A stretch of 64,000 nucleotides of DNA from Opisthorchis felineus (Eukaryota > Platyhelminthes > Trematoda > Opisthorchiida > Opisthorchiidae), in NCBI GenBank assembly GCA_004794785.1, contig SJOL01008692.1, forward strand, positions 1,367,153-1,431,152. The letters run 5' to 3'. This document shows, piece after piece, positions 13,721-23,965 of this stretch. A program made the position numbers and the translations under genes. Position 1 is the stretch's first letter. Each line of letters begins with the position of its first letter. Below the pieces are notes generated by a model, which saw only the letters and a program-made list of their open reading frames with translations, was not told where the DNA came from and did not search any database.

Positions 13721-14762
13721 AACAACTATTTTTCTCATATAACACGAATGAATAAATTAAGCTCGCTGTTAGTAATAACTATTACACTACATCGAACGAG
13801 CTGACAACAGAAGTAGCCAACTTTTCGCACTTTTTGACACAAAAACCCCATAAGCTGTCAGCTGAAGTGCTTCACTCGTCTTCAATCGATTCGGTTATTG
13901 GAGCTCCTTAAAAGTGCATTGCTAAAGTAAACATGGTCAGTAAGTTTTAAAGTGGCTAACTCACTAAGACAGTTCACCGTTAGCCATTTTAAGCCCTTCC
14001 TGACCACATTGTGGTTCAGAAATGCTTCACCACGTGTGATTCCATCTTTCAGATTGAATAATTAAGCAACTAGGCACGACGTGATGTCTCGGAACGAGCC
14101 ACATACCATTGGAGTTGCTTTGATAAACAAACACAGCATTCCAGGGTCATAACCAGGCTCGTTTATTTTCACCACTGAATGATTGAAGGAGCGTGTGCAA
14201 CAGCGCGGGTTGTGTTCATGAGGGTTGACTTCGGGGGATCTAACGAGTCTGTAAGTTTCGGAATGATTAAATGTAAGCTGATATCCGCGAATCTGTAACG
14301 ACCTTGTTGGGAAATGCGTGGTTGGTTGCCCTTGTGAGTACTTCGGTATCGGACCACAGAACTGTTCCACCGACTTCAGTGAGTTGGTCATAGATTAAGC
14401 TCACTGATTCATTTCTCGCTGAGAAAGGTGCTGTTCTGGATACCCTTATCGAAGTGGTGTAACCAGAGGGAGAGGAAACATGTGACATGGAGGATGTGTA
14501 GGAAACCTGGATGCTGGTGGTACAATCAGGCACTTCTCAGGATGGGATACCTGTGACTGATGCTGTTATACGATGGTCGACTTCAGTGTTGCCTGTGCTG
14601 GCAGCTTAGATCTGCGTTATTTGGTTGAATTCTTGGAGATGCTGGGTAGCCTCAAGTCACTTGACTTCCCCCCTTATCTCTTTTCATTGCGGCGATTGCT
14701 GAAGTAAACGATCCGCTGTGACATCCACGCAACATGGCATCACTGACGACTCTGGTTTTTGT

Positions 14763-15112
14763 GGTAGTATGTGGTCTCGTCCTGTCAGTGAGGCCAATCT
14801 ATGCTGAAAAGCCGAGAAGCGCAGTGCGGCTGTTTCATCCGTATTAGGAATCCTCAGCAGTGTGTATCTCACGGGACTCAAAGGGTTTCGAACCCGTGAC
14901 CTCCCGACTAATAGTTTGAACGCTTAACCGTTTGGACACGAGCGACTGACCAGCAGTGTGATTAACCCGCACTTAGACAGGATACAGCGCCGCTCATCGT
15001 TCACTCACGGGATCCACATCACGTGGTCACACTTGTTGACTGGCTCCTCAAGCAACCAATTCTCACATGGGAGTTTCACTCACCTTGTGAAATCATTCTT
15101 CCTCTGAGCGTA
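14763..15112 (-). repeat. tRNA-like SINE, family B
   Basis: Minus strand: upstream region (CTTGAGGAGCCAGTCAACAA, GTGTGACCACGTGATG), CCTGTCTAAGTGCGGGTTAA, tRNA-like head GTCCAAACGGTTAAGCGTTC with B box GTCACGGGTTCGAAACCC, then the body ending CTTTTCAGCATAGATTGGCC. Among the most complete copies. Confidence 0.7.
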
Positions 15113-15136
15113 GTATGAAATCTGGTAATTTCCAAT

Positions 15137-15395
15137 AGAGGTTTCGTCCTATCAGTGAAGCCAGTGTATGCTGTAAAGCCGGGAAGTACTGTACAGATGT
15201 ACAGTGAGTTCTAATCACACTGCTGTTCAGCCACTCATGGCCGAACCGTTAAGTGTTCAGCCACTGGCCGAAAGATCATGGGTTTGAAACTCTGAGTTTC
15301 GTGAGATGATGATTCACAATAAAGATGGAACAGCTTCAGAGTAGTTCTTGGGTTTTGACATAGATTGGATTCACTGACAGGACGGAATGTCAGTT
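15137..15395. repeat. SINE family B foldback composite
   Basis: A minus-sense terminus (TCCTATCAGTGAAGCCAGTG, 15145-15190) is joined to a plus-sense copy (GAGTTCTAATCACACTGCTG through TGGGTTTGAAACTCTGAG to TCACTGACAGGACGGAATG). The 5' part is inverted, as in the hammerhead repeats. Confidence 0.6.
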
Positions 15396-15809
15396 ATAAA
15401 GTCTAGTTTTGCCGTCGCTGACTAAAGTCCCGGATATGGAGATTGCCCCTTCTTTTCTAAAATGTATGAAAGGCGTTCCCATTGATCATCACTCAAAGCA
15501 CTTGTCAATTTTAATCACTTCTGCCCGTTTTTCCAATAAATCTGATAAGACATCCACCAAAGATGCGAAAGTAAAACGAAGTCTCAGACATTTTTCTAAG
15601 TATATCTTGCTCACATGCGCGCATGTAAATATGAAAAACACCAAGAATATAGGTGGCGAAGAACTGAGAGACTAATCTGCTGATTACCGCTCAGTCTGAT
15701 TAGTACGAGTTTATGCATATTCTATACAAATTGGTAACTAGATTCAAATAAACTGGCAGCTTTTATACACATTGTGCTCCGAAAAGAAAGCAGAGTCTAC
15801 GGGGAGGTA

Positions 15810-16472
15810 TTAGTTACACTGTTCCGTCGCCAAAATTGATAATTCAGCGTGAGGCTTGGGAAATCCTTGGAAAAATTTGGTCTTAACCGGTGTACTCTCA
15901 TTTTGCGGGGCTACTGAACTCGTAGTGGTGGTGGTTGGTGATCCGGTCTTCGGTTCTTCTCCATGATTTCGAGAAAATTGGTTTGATGGGCTTGCGTAAA
16001 ACCCCGAATCGAGTCGACCACTTGGTGAGACAAGTAAACTGGAATGATGTGGTTTGCGTTCGTCCGTTCCATTCGAAGAAGTGTTGAACGTTTCCGTTTG
16101 TCGTGAATCGTTTGGACAATCAGAATGTGTGGAACTACTGAGGTTTGGATGAATTACAGAGCGAGCAAACGGAAACAGTCCTGAGTGCGTGGCCCATGGA
16201 AGTGAAAGTGCACCTGTATTCATCATCATCGATAGATCTGTCGGTGACGGTATTCCTGTCAGACTGTCTCCAGCGCCTCCCGCATAAAGACTCGAACCAT
16301 TTTCTGCTTTGTGGAATTGTGGGGCTAGTTGTGTATCCCCTGAAGGAATCTTCCCCGTGGGAGGAGGGAGTGTAGCCGAGGACGACATTGGTGGTGGTCG
16401 GGGTAGTGCCGTCCCTGTCGCCATGGCAACAGCCACCGCATTTCGATAGGCCTCAATAGTTTCGTGATGTTG
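15810..16472 (-). CDS. sall: SALL terminal exon
   Basis: The acceptor ATAATTTTAG ends at 16473, then the frame is open for 220 codons to TAA at 15812-15810. The first two residues (QH) complete the second C2H2 finger. The remainder is a low-complexity tail rich in Ser, Pro and Thr with a run of threonines near residue 180, typical of the disordered C-terminus of SALL proteins. No further finger is encoded, whereas vertebrate SALL1 has one more finger after the equivalent pair. Either the fluke-like protein ends here, or an alternative donor leads to an exon I did not see. Confidence 0.75.
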   Translation of the reverse strand, partial: QHHETIEAYRNAVAVAMATGTALPRPPPMSSSATLPPPTGKIPSGDTQLAPQFHKAENGSSLYAGGAGDSLTGIPSPTDLSMMMNTGALSLPWATHSGLFPFARSVIHPNLSSSTHSDCPNDSRQTETFNTSSNGTDERKPHHSSLLVSPSGRLDSGFYASPSNQFSRNHGEEPKTGSPTTTTTSSVAPQNESTPVKTKFFQGFPKPHAELSILATEQCN

Positions 16473-19400
16473 CTAAAATTATAAAACATGAATTAGACTT
16501 TGTGAAGTCAGTACATTGAAAAGCCTTTGATAGTAATGGAATGGCGAACACTAATAAACGTGTTGTTGGTGATGAAAGTTGGTTACCACTTTCCAAAGTT
16601 TACAAAATTGTGAAAATTGGTCGATCTCTCTGGGCCATAAAACGAGGAAATCTTGACTACAAATAAGCTTCACTCCAAAATTCAACAAGGTAGTCTGTTT
16701 ACACATCATGAGAAAGAAGTAACGCTTACCCCCAAGTGAGTTTTCAGATTTCCTTTCGTTGAGAACCGTTTCTCACATATAATGCAAACAAACGGTCGCT
16801 CCTCTGAAAGATTGAAAAAGAGGGAATTAGCCATGGTCACCGATGTTTCATTCTTATACGTACTAGTTATCGGAACCCTTCTACAAAATACCCGTTTGTG
16901 GTAGTCGGATAGGCACACTGTACGTGTGAGCAGACTGTGTGTGTATTCATCTGTTTCACAACAACCGTCTGCTTCTCACACATGATATACGTCATGTAAA
17001 TCTTTGTCATTCATTCATACACAAGGTTCTTTTTGGAATCTCCCACTTTCCGATGGCTGTAGGTTGGGCATTCAATTACACATTGCAGCCAACCAAGCAT
17101 CTCAATACCAACTGCAATGACCTCCCCCAGCAGTGATTGCTTTTTGTCAGTCCGGTCAAATCTCCGCTATTTTTCCAATACGGCAAACTGTTAACTTCCC
17201 GGTCAAAAAGTTCGGAAATTCTACCCCCACGTCATCGTTCAACTTCTTTTATGAAATCAATTAATATGCGAAATTTTACACCAGACTGCATTAGTTTTCA
17301 TTCTACAATATTTACCAACTGCAGCGATCGTTTTCGACGGCTGCTGTTGAGTGTCATACTGCGTAGAAGACTTATGGTACTTGGAATCTAACACAGACAC
17401 AAACATTTTGGCCGGTGTTGTTGAATAGGTCCTTCTAGATGGAAATTAGACGTAGATCATCCGTGCAGAAAAATTTTCTTTGGAGTCACCAAATTACTGC
17501 AAGACCATACAACAGAGTCAGTACTGGTCATCGAATCTTACGGAGACTCCTGTAACGTCAGTAAGCTCTCTAATCACTAGCCACAGTCGTGAGTTCACAC
17601 GGATAGGTTTCAGGTCTTCCCTGCCAAGTTTATGCAAATTCCGTGAACCTTTATTGGGGTGGTTGTGTTTGTTGCCAAGACCATAGCTGCGTCACAGCTC
17701 TTGTACTGAGCGGTGCATGTTCTAGTGGCCAGTACACATCAGTTTTGAGTCAGAACAGAGCCGTAAAGAAAAATGGGTAGGTTGAAATGCGTTGAAAACG
17801 AATTCATGAAGAAACTATCCTTTTTTCATGTATACAGATCCACTTAGCTGGACTTGACGGTCCTTACCAGTGCGACGAACGATATTTGCCATCAGCTACT
17901 GTGCGTATTGGCCTTGAGGATTTCACAGATTGTCGCGCATCCTTTATCTTCGGAAAGCTAGGCATGGTTTGAGCCAAATGATGACGAACACACCAGGACA
18001 TCTTTACTACCGACAGCTGTGGAAGTCCACCTAACTTATCTACACATTGAATGCTAGTTGGTTGTGTCCGATATTGCACCTCTCCATTATCCCCACCCTT
18101 CTACACACCCATCTCCCACATCTTCTACAGAGGTGATGGGCATTCACCAGCCTCAGAGAGACGGAGGCACATTCGTGACAAAAAGTGGGCAGAGAAAGAA
18201 TGTCGTAAAAGAACTGTCAGGGACCTTGACATGTAAAAGAACAAATTTAGTGATCAGGGTTAAACCAGGGCTACGGAGTTCAGGTCTCACTGAAATAGCT
18301 TGGACAGCCGGGGGAATAGGACGCCGGAAACCTCACGGATCCCTGGTTGGTGTCACTGTGAGTGTGAAAATATTTTGAAGACTAGGCTGCTGCATCAATA
18401 GGCTGGATAACCGTCCTCCAACTAACATCCGTCTCGCACTTATATCGATATGATGCGTCCAGTTTCTGGGGATGACTCAGAGTTTTCCACTGGTCCTAAG
18501 TAGAATCATGACAGCGTCGTCTTGTTCAATACTTAAGAGACATTGTAGCAAAAGACACCATGCTCACAAACTGGTGATTTGTTTTTCTTTGATTACCAAG
18601 TTTCGGCTCGTTAGATTTTACCACTTACGCGAGTTGTCGTGAAGCCTCTTCACCAGCCGTTTTCTCACATCGTGCTCAGTTGTTCACCCGGTTGCCAAAA
18701 CCTGATAGCCCGACACACAAGGTTCGCACAACGGTGTCACCGAGTTAAACAGCTCACATGTTGTGTACCTTCCTGACCGAAGAGGCCCCGATAACGCAAC
18801 CAGCTCAAAATGCCACGACATGTGGTCAAATGTTGTCTTGCAACCGTCGATCTAATTGAAACCCTCTAATAAAGAGACGAGGTAGGCCCAGAGCGAATGT
18901 ATTCCGTCATTTGCTAACTTCTGAAGAAAAAAGTTCTTGTCACGTACAACGGATTTGTGTCAAACTACGCTCTTCCTAAAACCAACCTATCATTTGCTAC
19001 TTATATCTGGAAAGCAGTAGACAGGAAGAACTTTGCTCAGGTAGCGGAATTTCTCATCTGCTTTGGCGTCTTGTGGTTTGTTTTAAAACATTAAACCCAG
19101 TTAACTTCAAGCTCCTAATCAATCATGCCTCGGATGCATAACCGATTTCTGTCCTCGATGTTTTCATTTGGCGGTTGCGTGTCTATCGACAACTTTCAAA
19201 ACACGCCATTTCATGTCCGATAATGTATGCAGCCCCACTGACGCAGAATTCGATCAGGTGTGCTTCTGCAATCATAAACCATTGGAAAATGCAATTTTAA
19301 AATTTGCGCGCATGTCAGGACGATAAAACATGAAATACCGTTGGCGCATTTCAATCAGCTCACCTGTATGAACTCGGTAATGCATCGTGAGAGCACTGCG

Positions 19401-20536
19401 ACAACTCAACACTTTGTTACACACCCCACATTGATTGGGAGCCAGCGTGCGCTGAAATCGATCAGCAAGTTGTCGCCAGAGTATGTTTTGCGACTGATCA
19501 ACCTTCATGAACTGTTCCAAGTAGTCTTCTGACGGACGTGTCCGGCTGTTGTTGGGTGAAAGAGTACAATGACTCGAGCGCATGCCCAGATCTTCTTGTT
19601 CCAGGTCATCCAAACCAGCCTGGTCATTATAATGTCCTTTTGAGAGAGCAGAAGCACTTGTTGACATGTTGTAAACATCATGGTTGTTCGTCGCGTTAGC
19701 TGCTAGGTGGGTAGACCAGTAGGAGTTGGGATAGAAAACGGATGGTTGTGTGGCAGGAAAACCTCCTGACGTAAGCAGGTCACGTGACTGTATTGTATCC
19801 GACTCTTTGAACGAAGTGGAATGTCTTGTACTTCTCTCCTCCGTGGGATGTGATTGATCCATTTGGGTTTGGAACAATAAACTGCCAGGAACGATTGTAC
19901 CCGAGCTCCCAACATTCTGACAGCCATGGGTTAAAGCTGCTGCGTAGGCGGCGGTCAGAAGATCGATCGACGGAGTGGTCTGGTAGAGATAAGGGAACGA
20001 GGAGTTCATTGAAATGCCAGTTAAATTCATTTTTGCCGAGATACGGCTCATATAGTCAGGGGGAAGAAGATCTCCAACAGAAGCGGAGGGATCCGAACTC
20101 GGTGAGTTATGCGCCTTGAACAGTTCAGCAGCACTAAACGACATCCGTCGCTGGGCCGGAGTGATTTCATGAAGCTTTGTTCGCGAGTCATCAGTGACGG
20201 ACCTCAGGGGAGAGGGATTATTTGGCTCACAATTCTCTTGGTTCGTGTTGTCATTGTTCCAGGGGCGGTGAATCACATGCGCGGAATGTCTACTCTGATT
20301 TGTGCTCAGGTCTAAAGCTGTGTCCGAACTTACACCCCAAGCGGTGCCACTGTTGACTTCAACAAGATGCGGGTCTTTGCCAAACTTGGTGATAGATTTA
20401 TTCAGAGATGGTAATCCGTTGTCATGCGCTTCTATATCAACCTGATTGACTTCGTGTAAGGCTTCCAAAACCGGTGGGCTTATACGTTCCGGGTTGCCAC
20501 CACGATATTTCTCGGGAGATTCTTCAGATCTTGGAG
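15810..20536 (-). CDS. sall: SALL/Spalt-like C2H2 zinc-finger transcription factor, 3' part of gene (three exons)
   Basis: Joining minus-strand exons 20536-19364, 16803-16730 and 16472-15810 gives about 635 codons ending in TAA at 15812-15810. The joined product carries one C2H2 pair: finger 1 begins [20 protein letters not shown] and finger 2 includes [17 protein letters not shown]. The final histidine of finger 2 comes only from the next exon (H-LGQ-H), which strongly supports the splice model. The wording (VLSC..AL.MHYR.HT.ERPF, then [10 protein letters not shown]) is that of the C-terminal finger pairs of vertebrate SALL and fly Spalt, nuclear transcription factors in patterning and neural fate. 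The linker reads HTEERPF rather than HTGERPF. Outside the fingers the protein is Ser/Thr/Pro/Asn-rich and probably disordered. The exon at 20536 starts inside a codon, so the 5' part with other SALL fingers and the initiator lies upstream; I did not find it here. A possible ATTAAA poly(A) signal is at 15515-15510. Confidence 0.85.
16730..16803 (-). CDS. sall: SALL exon (second finger, 74 nt)
   Basis: A 74-nt internal exon lies between acceptor TTTCAG (AG ends at 16804) and donor GGG|GTAAGC (exon ends 16730). It completes the split linker codon (G|AG) and reads [20 protein letters not shown] followed by KTHLG. The donor is phase 0. The finger still lacks its last zinc ligand here; the following exon supplies it as QH, giving H-x3-H. 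Short exons bounding finger pairs fit the SALL family. Confidence 0.85.
16804..19363 (-). other. SALL intron, 2.56 kb
   Basis: The intron lies between donor GTGAGC at 19363 and acceptor CAG at 16804. I see no recognisable repeat copy, RNA gene or coding segment in it; short ORFs on both strands there have no protein-like features. The other visible intron (16473-16729, 257 bp) is also featureless. Confidence 0.6.
19364..20536 (-). CDS. sall: SALL exon (long, low-complexity region plus first finger)
   Basis: The frame is open from an acceptor with a strong pyrimidine tract (CCTCCTTTTTCAG, AG ending at 20537) to a consensus donor CAG|GTGAGC (exon ends 19364). Length is 1173 nt: it begins with two bases of a split codon and ends with one, so both bounding introns are phase 1. 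The frame stays open upstream to about 20590 but there runs into an inserted repeat, so the acceptor at 20537 is the natural boundary. The exon encodes about 390 residues rich in Ser, Thr, Asn and Leu and ends with the first C2H2 finger, broken just after HT. There is no in-frame ATG near the start, which supports it being an internal exon. Confidence 0.8.
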
Positions 20537-20579
20537 CTGAAAAAGGAGGTGAAGTGCCCAGTGAACGAGAATCTAACAG

Positions 20580-20960
20580 TACTCATAAGGTTGCTGAAAA
20601 TTCTTCGACAGCCCACGACCGGTTTCGCCCTTCTTGGGGCTCATCAGGTAGGCGCAGTCCCCGAGTTTCCGTCAAACTTATGTTCTACTTGAAACCAAAT
20701 TGCACGAAATTAGCGAAATACACTCATTTGCAAACAAATTTGGTTTTGCGAGAGACTCACCTGGAACCCAGCTGAATCTCTCGTTTGTGATGTTTCCAGA
20801 CCACAACGTATCGCGATAACTCGAATATCGTAGCAACTGAGACCTGAGGTGGCCTGGTGCAGCACATTCAGTTGCCTGGAGACATCACAAACGAGGGATT
20901 CAGCTGGGTTCCAGGTGAGCCTCTCGCAAAACCGAATTTGTTTGCAAATGAGTGTATTTC
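20580..20960 (-). mobile_element. Hammerhead repeat, foldback insertion with 15-bp target duplication
   Basis: The plus strand begins with the reverse complement of the unit's 3' end (ACTCATAAGG...) and includes a perfect ribozyme. It reaches the unit's middle at about 20795, then switches at about 20810 to a sense copy of the 5' half (TATCGCGATA... to TGTATTTC). The composite is flanked by the perfect direct repeat CGAGAATCTAACAGT at 20566-20580 and 20960-20974. A target-site duplication of this length plus a 5' inversion indicates target-primed reverse transcription. The insertion lies in the SALL intron, about 45 bp from the exon that starts at 20536. Confidence 0.8.
20607..20659 (-). ncRNA. 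Hammerhead ribozyme, consensus-perfect copy
   Basis: Minus strand: GACTGCGCCTAC, CTGATGAG (20647-20640), stem II GCCC-CAAGAA-GGGC, GAAAC, ACCGGTC with cleavage predicted between 20617 and 20616, then GTGGGCTGTC. CCTAC pairs with GTGGG to close stem I. The stem III sequence ACCGGT is self-complementary with no loop, so a single molecule cannot form a normal hairpin there. Cleavage would be expected mainly from a dimeric ribozyme, as reported for short-stem-III hammerheads in PLEs. Confidence 0.85.
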
Positions 20961-21061
20961 GAGAATCTAACAGTTTTGATCTGAATTCATTAACATTTAT
21001 GTCTATCTGTTTACACAGGACATAAACTCTGTTGGATTTTGTGTCTCGTGACCTTTTCGGC

Positions 21062-21305
21062 AAGTGACGTGGTTTCCGTGACTGAAGCATGAGTGGCGCT
21101 CTGTCCTATCTAAGTGAAAGCTAATCACACTGCTGATCGGCTGCTCAAGGCCAAACCATTAAGTGTTCAAGCACTGGCCAGAAGGTCGCGGGTTCGAAAT
21201 TATCAGAGTTTCGTGAGATGCGCACTGCTGATGATTCCCAACAGGGACGAAATAGCTGTACAACACTTCTCGGCTTTTCAGCATAGATTGGCCTCACTGA
21301 CCGGA
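21062..21305 (+). repeat. tRNA-like SINE, family B
   Basis: CTGTCCTATCTAAGTGAAAG, head GGCCAAACCATTAAGTGTTC, B box GTCGCGGGTTCGAAATT, body AACAGGGACGAAATAGCTGT, end TCAGCATAGATTGGCCTCAC. It lies about 90 bp from the hammerhead foldback insertion and is probably in the SALL 5' intron. Confidence 0.7.
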
Positions 21306-21818
21306 GGAATCTCAATAAAAAAATTATCAAATCTCCTCACACTACTATTAACCTTTTTCATTTTAAGGACATGTGTGACCTGATATGTAGCACGCCATAT
21401 ATTATGTGCAGTAAGGAAAAAATTCCATCCAGACGAGAAATACTTGTACACCAGAGATCATTACTGTGTTTAAAAACTGCCGGTAAAATGGCGCAATGAG
21501 AACAACTGCGAACATTTTCCCGACGACTCTACCCTAATGAAGCAAAGGATAAAAGCCACAGAGAAAGGCCTGAAAATGTTTCTTAGGTAGGCATTTCAAC
21601 TGTTCCTTTAATAGCTAGTTCATTCCAACTAAACGGCCGACAGACAACAGTTTGTTTCTAATGATTCACTAAATTCGTGGAATAAAATCTTTATTTCTGA
21701 ATAGAATGAATACAGACAGGAAAATGCGAGAAATGTGGAGGATACAGTAAAGAGGCGGGAAACACTTTATTCGTTAGCGTGTTACCAGTCAACTAAAATG
21801 ATCCCAAAGTGCATGCTA

Positions 21819-22015
21819 ATACTACTACTTATATTAATAGTAGTATCGTCCATTTTTAGAAGCATGGTCGTAGAATGAATACGACAACTACTACCACTAC
21901 TGCTACTGTTACCAACACTAACAATACTACTAACAGTATTGGTAAGTATTGGTAATTTTAGCGACAGTCACCATCATCACCTACGTCACCGTCACCGTCA
22001 GTATAATCATACTCA
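21819..22015. repeat. Trinucleotide-rich tract with a hairpin
   Basis: Imperfect ACT/TAC and CAC/ATC trinucleotide runs. A perfect 9-bp inverted repeat ATACTACTA / TAGTAGTAT lies at 21819-21827 and 21838-21846. Confidence 0.7.
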
Positions 22016-22100
22016 TGGTTGTAATCATCGCCGGTGATGAACCCATTGTACCGGAGTTCTTGTGCCACATATTCACTTGCCAACGCCTCTATGGACGGAG

Positions 22101-22742
22101 CTAAATAGCTATGCAACTGCGCTGGCAGTATCTCCCAGGTGGTGGTTGTGTGCATGAATCTTGATAAATGGAGTATTCCGAGGTGTAGTTGTGCACCGAT
22201 AGGAACACCTCAAATATACGAGTACCAATGGATGTGCTACGCTTGCCAGTGTATCTAACTACGGACGTTTTCCATCTCCGGGACGGATTTTCAACGCCAA
22301 CAAAAGTGGATTTACTGGACCTTGTTTTCATCTGAGAATAAACTGAGTCGGTAATCACAAAAAAACCGCACACGGTGGCTGTATTTTACTGGGTTGTTGA
22401 TTTGCACATATATTTCCGTGGACAGAAACGGTCAGATAAATTTTGTCAGAATTGCTTGTTATGTTCCAGCGATGGTGAGCGGCTGGCGACACAAATCTGT
22501 AGGGTTTTTTTGATTTGATGACAAAAAGAAAATGTCATTTACCAACTCTTTTCAAAGCGAAATCGATAGGTTCGGTATGGATCGGATAAAAGCTGCGAGC
22601 TGCTGCAGTGAGTCGTGGATCAAGTTGTAATGCGTGAACATGAATTGACGCGTGATCACACACGATGCATTTTATCGATGGTGCCCCATAGAAAGATGAA
22701 AGCGGCGGTTGAAAGGCCAAAAAGAAATGTCTTCATTATCAT
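22101..22742 (-). CDS. Candidate small secreted protein or peptide precursor, two to three exons
   Basis: On the minus strand an ATG at 22742 (or 22736) opens a classical signal-peptide frame: MKTFLFGLSTAAFIFLWGT. That frame stops after about 28 codons. Downstream another frame, ending in PIDFALKRV, runs to a donor G|GTAAAT (exon end 22543). It is phase-compatible with an acceptor GACTCAG (AG ends at 22343) and an 80-codon terminal exon stopping at TAG 22103-22101. Linking the signal peptide to the second segment needs a small intron (for example GTGTGT to CTGCAG, about 70 bp) or implies a one-base lesion. The mature region has dibasic sites (KR, SRR, GKR) and three C-terminal cysteines. I do not recognise the family. 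An AATAAA is at 21695-21690. A second open frame overlaps the end (22155-21958) and is acidic because of trinucleotide repeats. Confidence 0.4.
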
Positions 22743-23769
22743 ATTCGCTTAAATTTACCAAAACGGCGAAACCGCGTGTGTTTGTTTGTGTTGTGAGTGG
22801 TGTTGTGTTATGTTGCGTGTAGGCATGAAAATCTCACACGAGTTCGCCATGTTCGTCATCATGATGACGACGATGCTTGTTAGCCCGAATACGACTGAGG
22901 ACTAGGTGACGACTGCTTTGAAATTACCTTTGATCTGGTCTCATAAAAGTACAAAAATGCGATACATGTCCTCCGACTTGGCGTCCAATTTTCACCAACC
23001 TCTACATAACGAACTGCCTTGCTAACCACCGATGATGTGTGTGTATCGCAAAATCACGTCATCCCCCCCTCCCCGGGAGGCTTAATGAATATGTATAGTG
23101 GATGAAACCATACCAACGTCCATGTGTAAGCTCACAGGCGCCATCGTTCTAAACCGAATAGGGTGACTGTCAGAGTTACGAAATAGCAATGACGGTATGA
23201 CGTTGTATTAATCGCAAGCTGTGGTTCGTGGGGAGGAGTTGGCGACACCGATTCACCGTTTTAACAACCCCAAATTTCGGAAACTTCAAACGGAATTTTT
23301 GTGGCGTGCTCGATGGTTGCAATAAGTTTAGAATAACAAACGTTTGTACGCCGTTTCACCTGTATGCTTTTTTTCAATCGACTAACAAGGATGCGGTTTG
23401 ACGAACCCAGGAAATATCGCCAAGTCTTGTTTGAGTGAAAAGGTCGGAATTAATACAGCATTGGTGCCACTGATCTAAACTGACTGGAGCGTCTCGAGAG
23501 TGTTCTATAACTTTTCTTAACAATTTTTCCGTCAACACCTTTCGTGGTGAAAATTCATTCATTCAGAACTTGTCCAGGCAAAGAAATACAGTTCCAATTC
23601 ATGATGAGTTAGCTTAACTCACAGTGATCAGAAAATGACTCCACTGAGCGACAGCTCTTCTGTGAGTTAAATTCCTAACCTAACATCCAAGTCGTTTTAT
23701 TGTTGCATGATAAATCATATCTGGATAATTTAGTTGAGCACCTAAGTACTTCATTAACTTTTTTCACCG

Positions 23770-23965
23770 ATGGAACACGCTACTAAAAATGTTATTGAAA
23801 ACTATTCGACAATGTATGACCGGTTTTGTTCCTCTTTGGGCGAGATTATCATGTAGGCAGAGTCCCAGAGTTTCGTTCAACTTTATTTTCTACCTGAACA
23901 ACAAATTTTACGTAGTCCACAAGGCAAGTTGGTATTGGAGACTCAACTGAATCGCTCGTTTGGGA
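23770..23965 (-). repeat. Hammerhead repeat, old degraded copy
   Basis: The order of family segments is retained (3' end near 23780, GACCGGTTTTG at about 23818, GAGTCCCAGAG at about 23860, GAGACTCAACTG near 23938), but the core is broken (ATGATAAT for CTGATGAG, ACAAAAC for CGAAAC). The ribozyme should be inactive. Confidence 0.6.

Noticed and set aside
21958..22155. Acidic minus-strand ORF ending in DGDGDVGDDGD
   Set aside because: The acidic tail is just the trinucleotide repeat. It may be an alternative frame of the secreted-protein exon but has no independent support.
22535..22720. Segment with CIVC...H...H, considered as an upstream SALL finger
   Set aside because: The spacing does not fit C2H2 fingers and there is no SALL-like linker; it is better read as part of the secreted-protein candidate.
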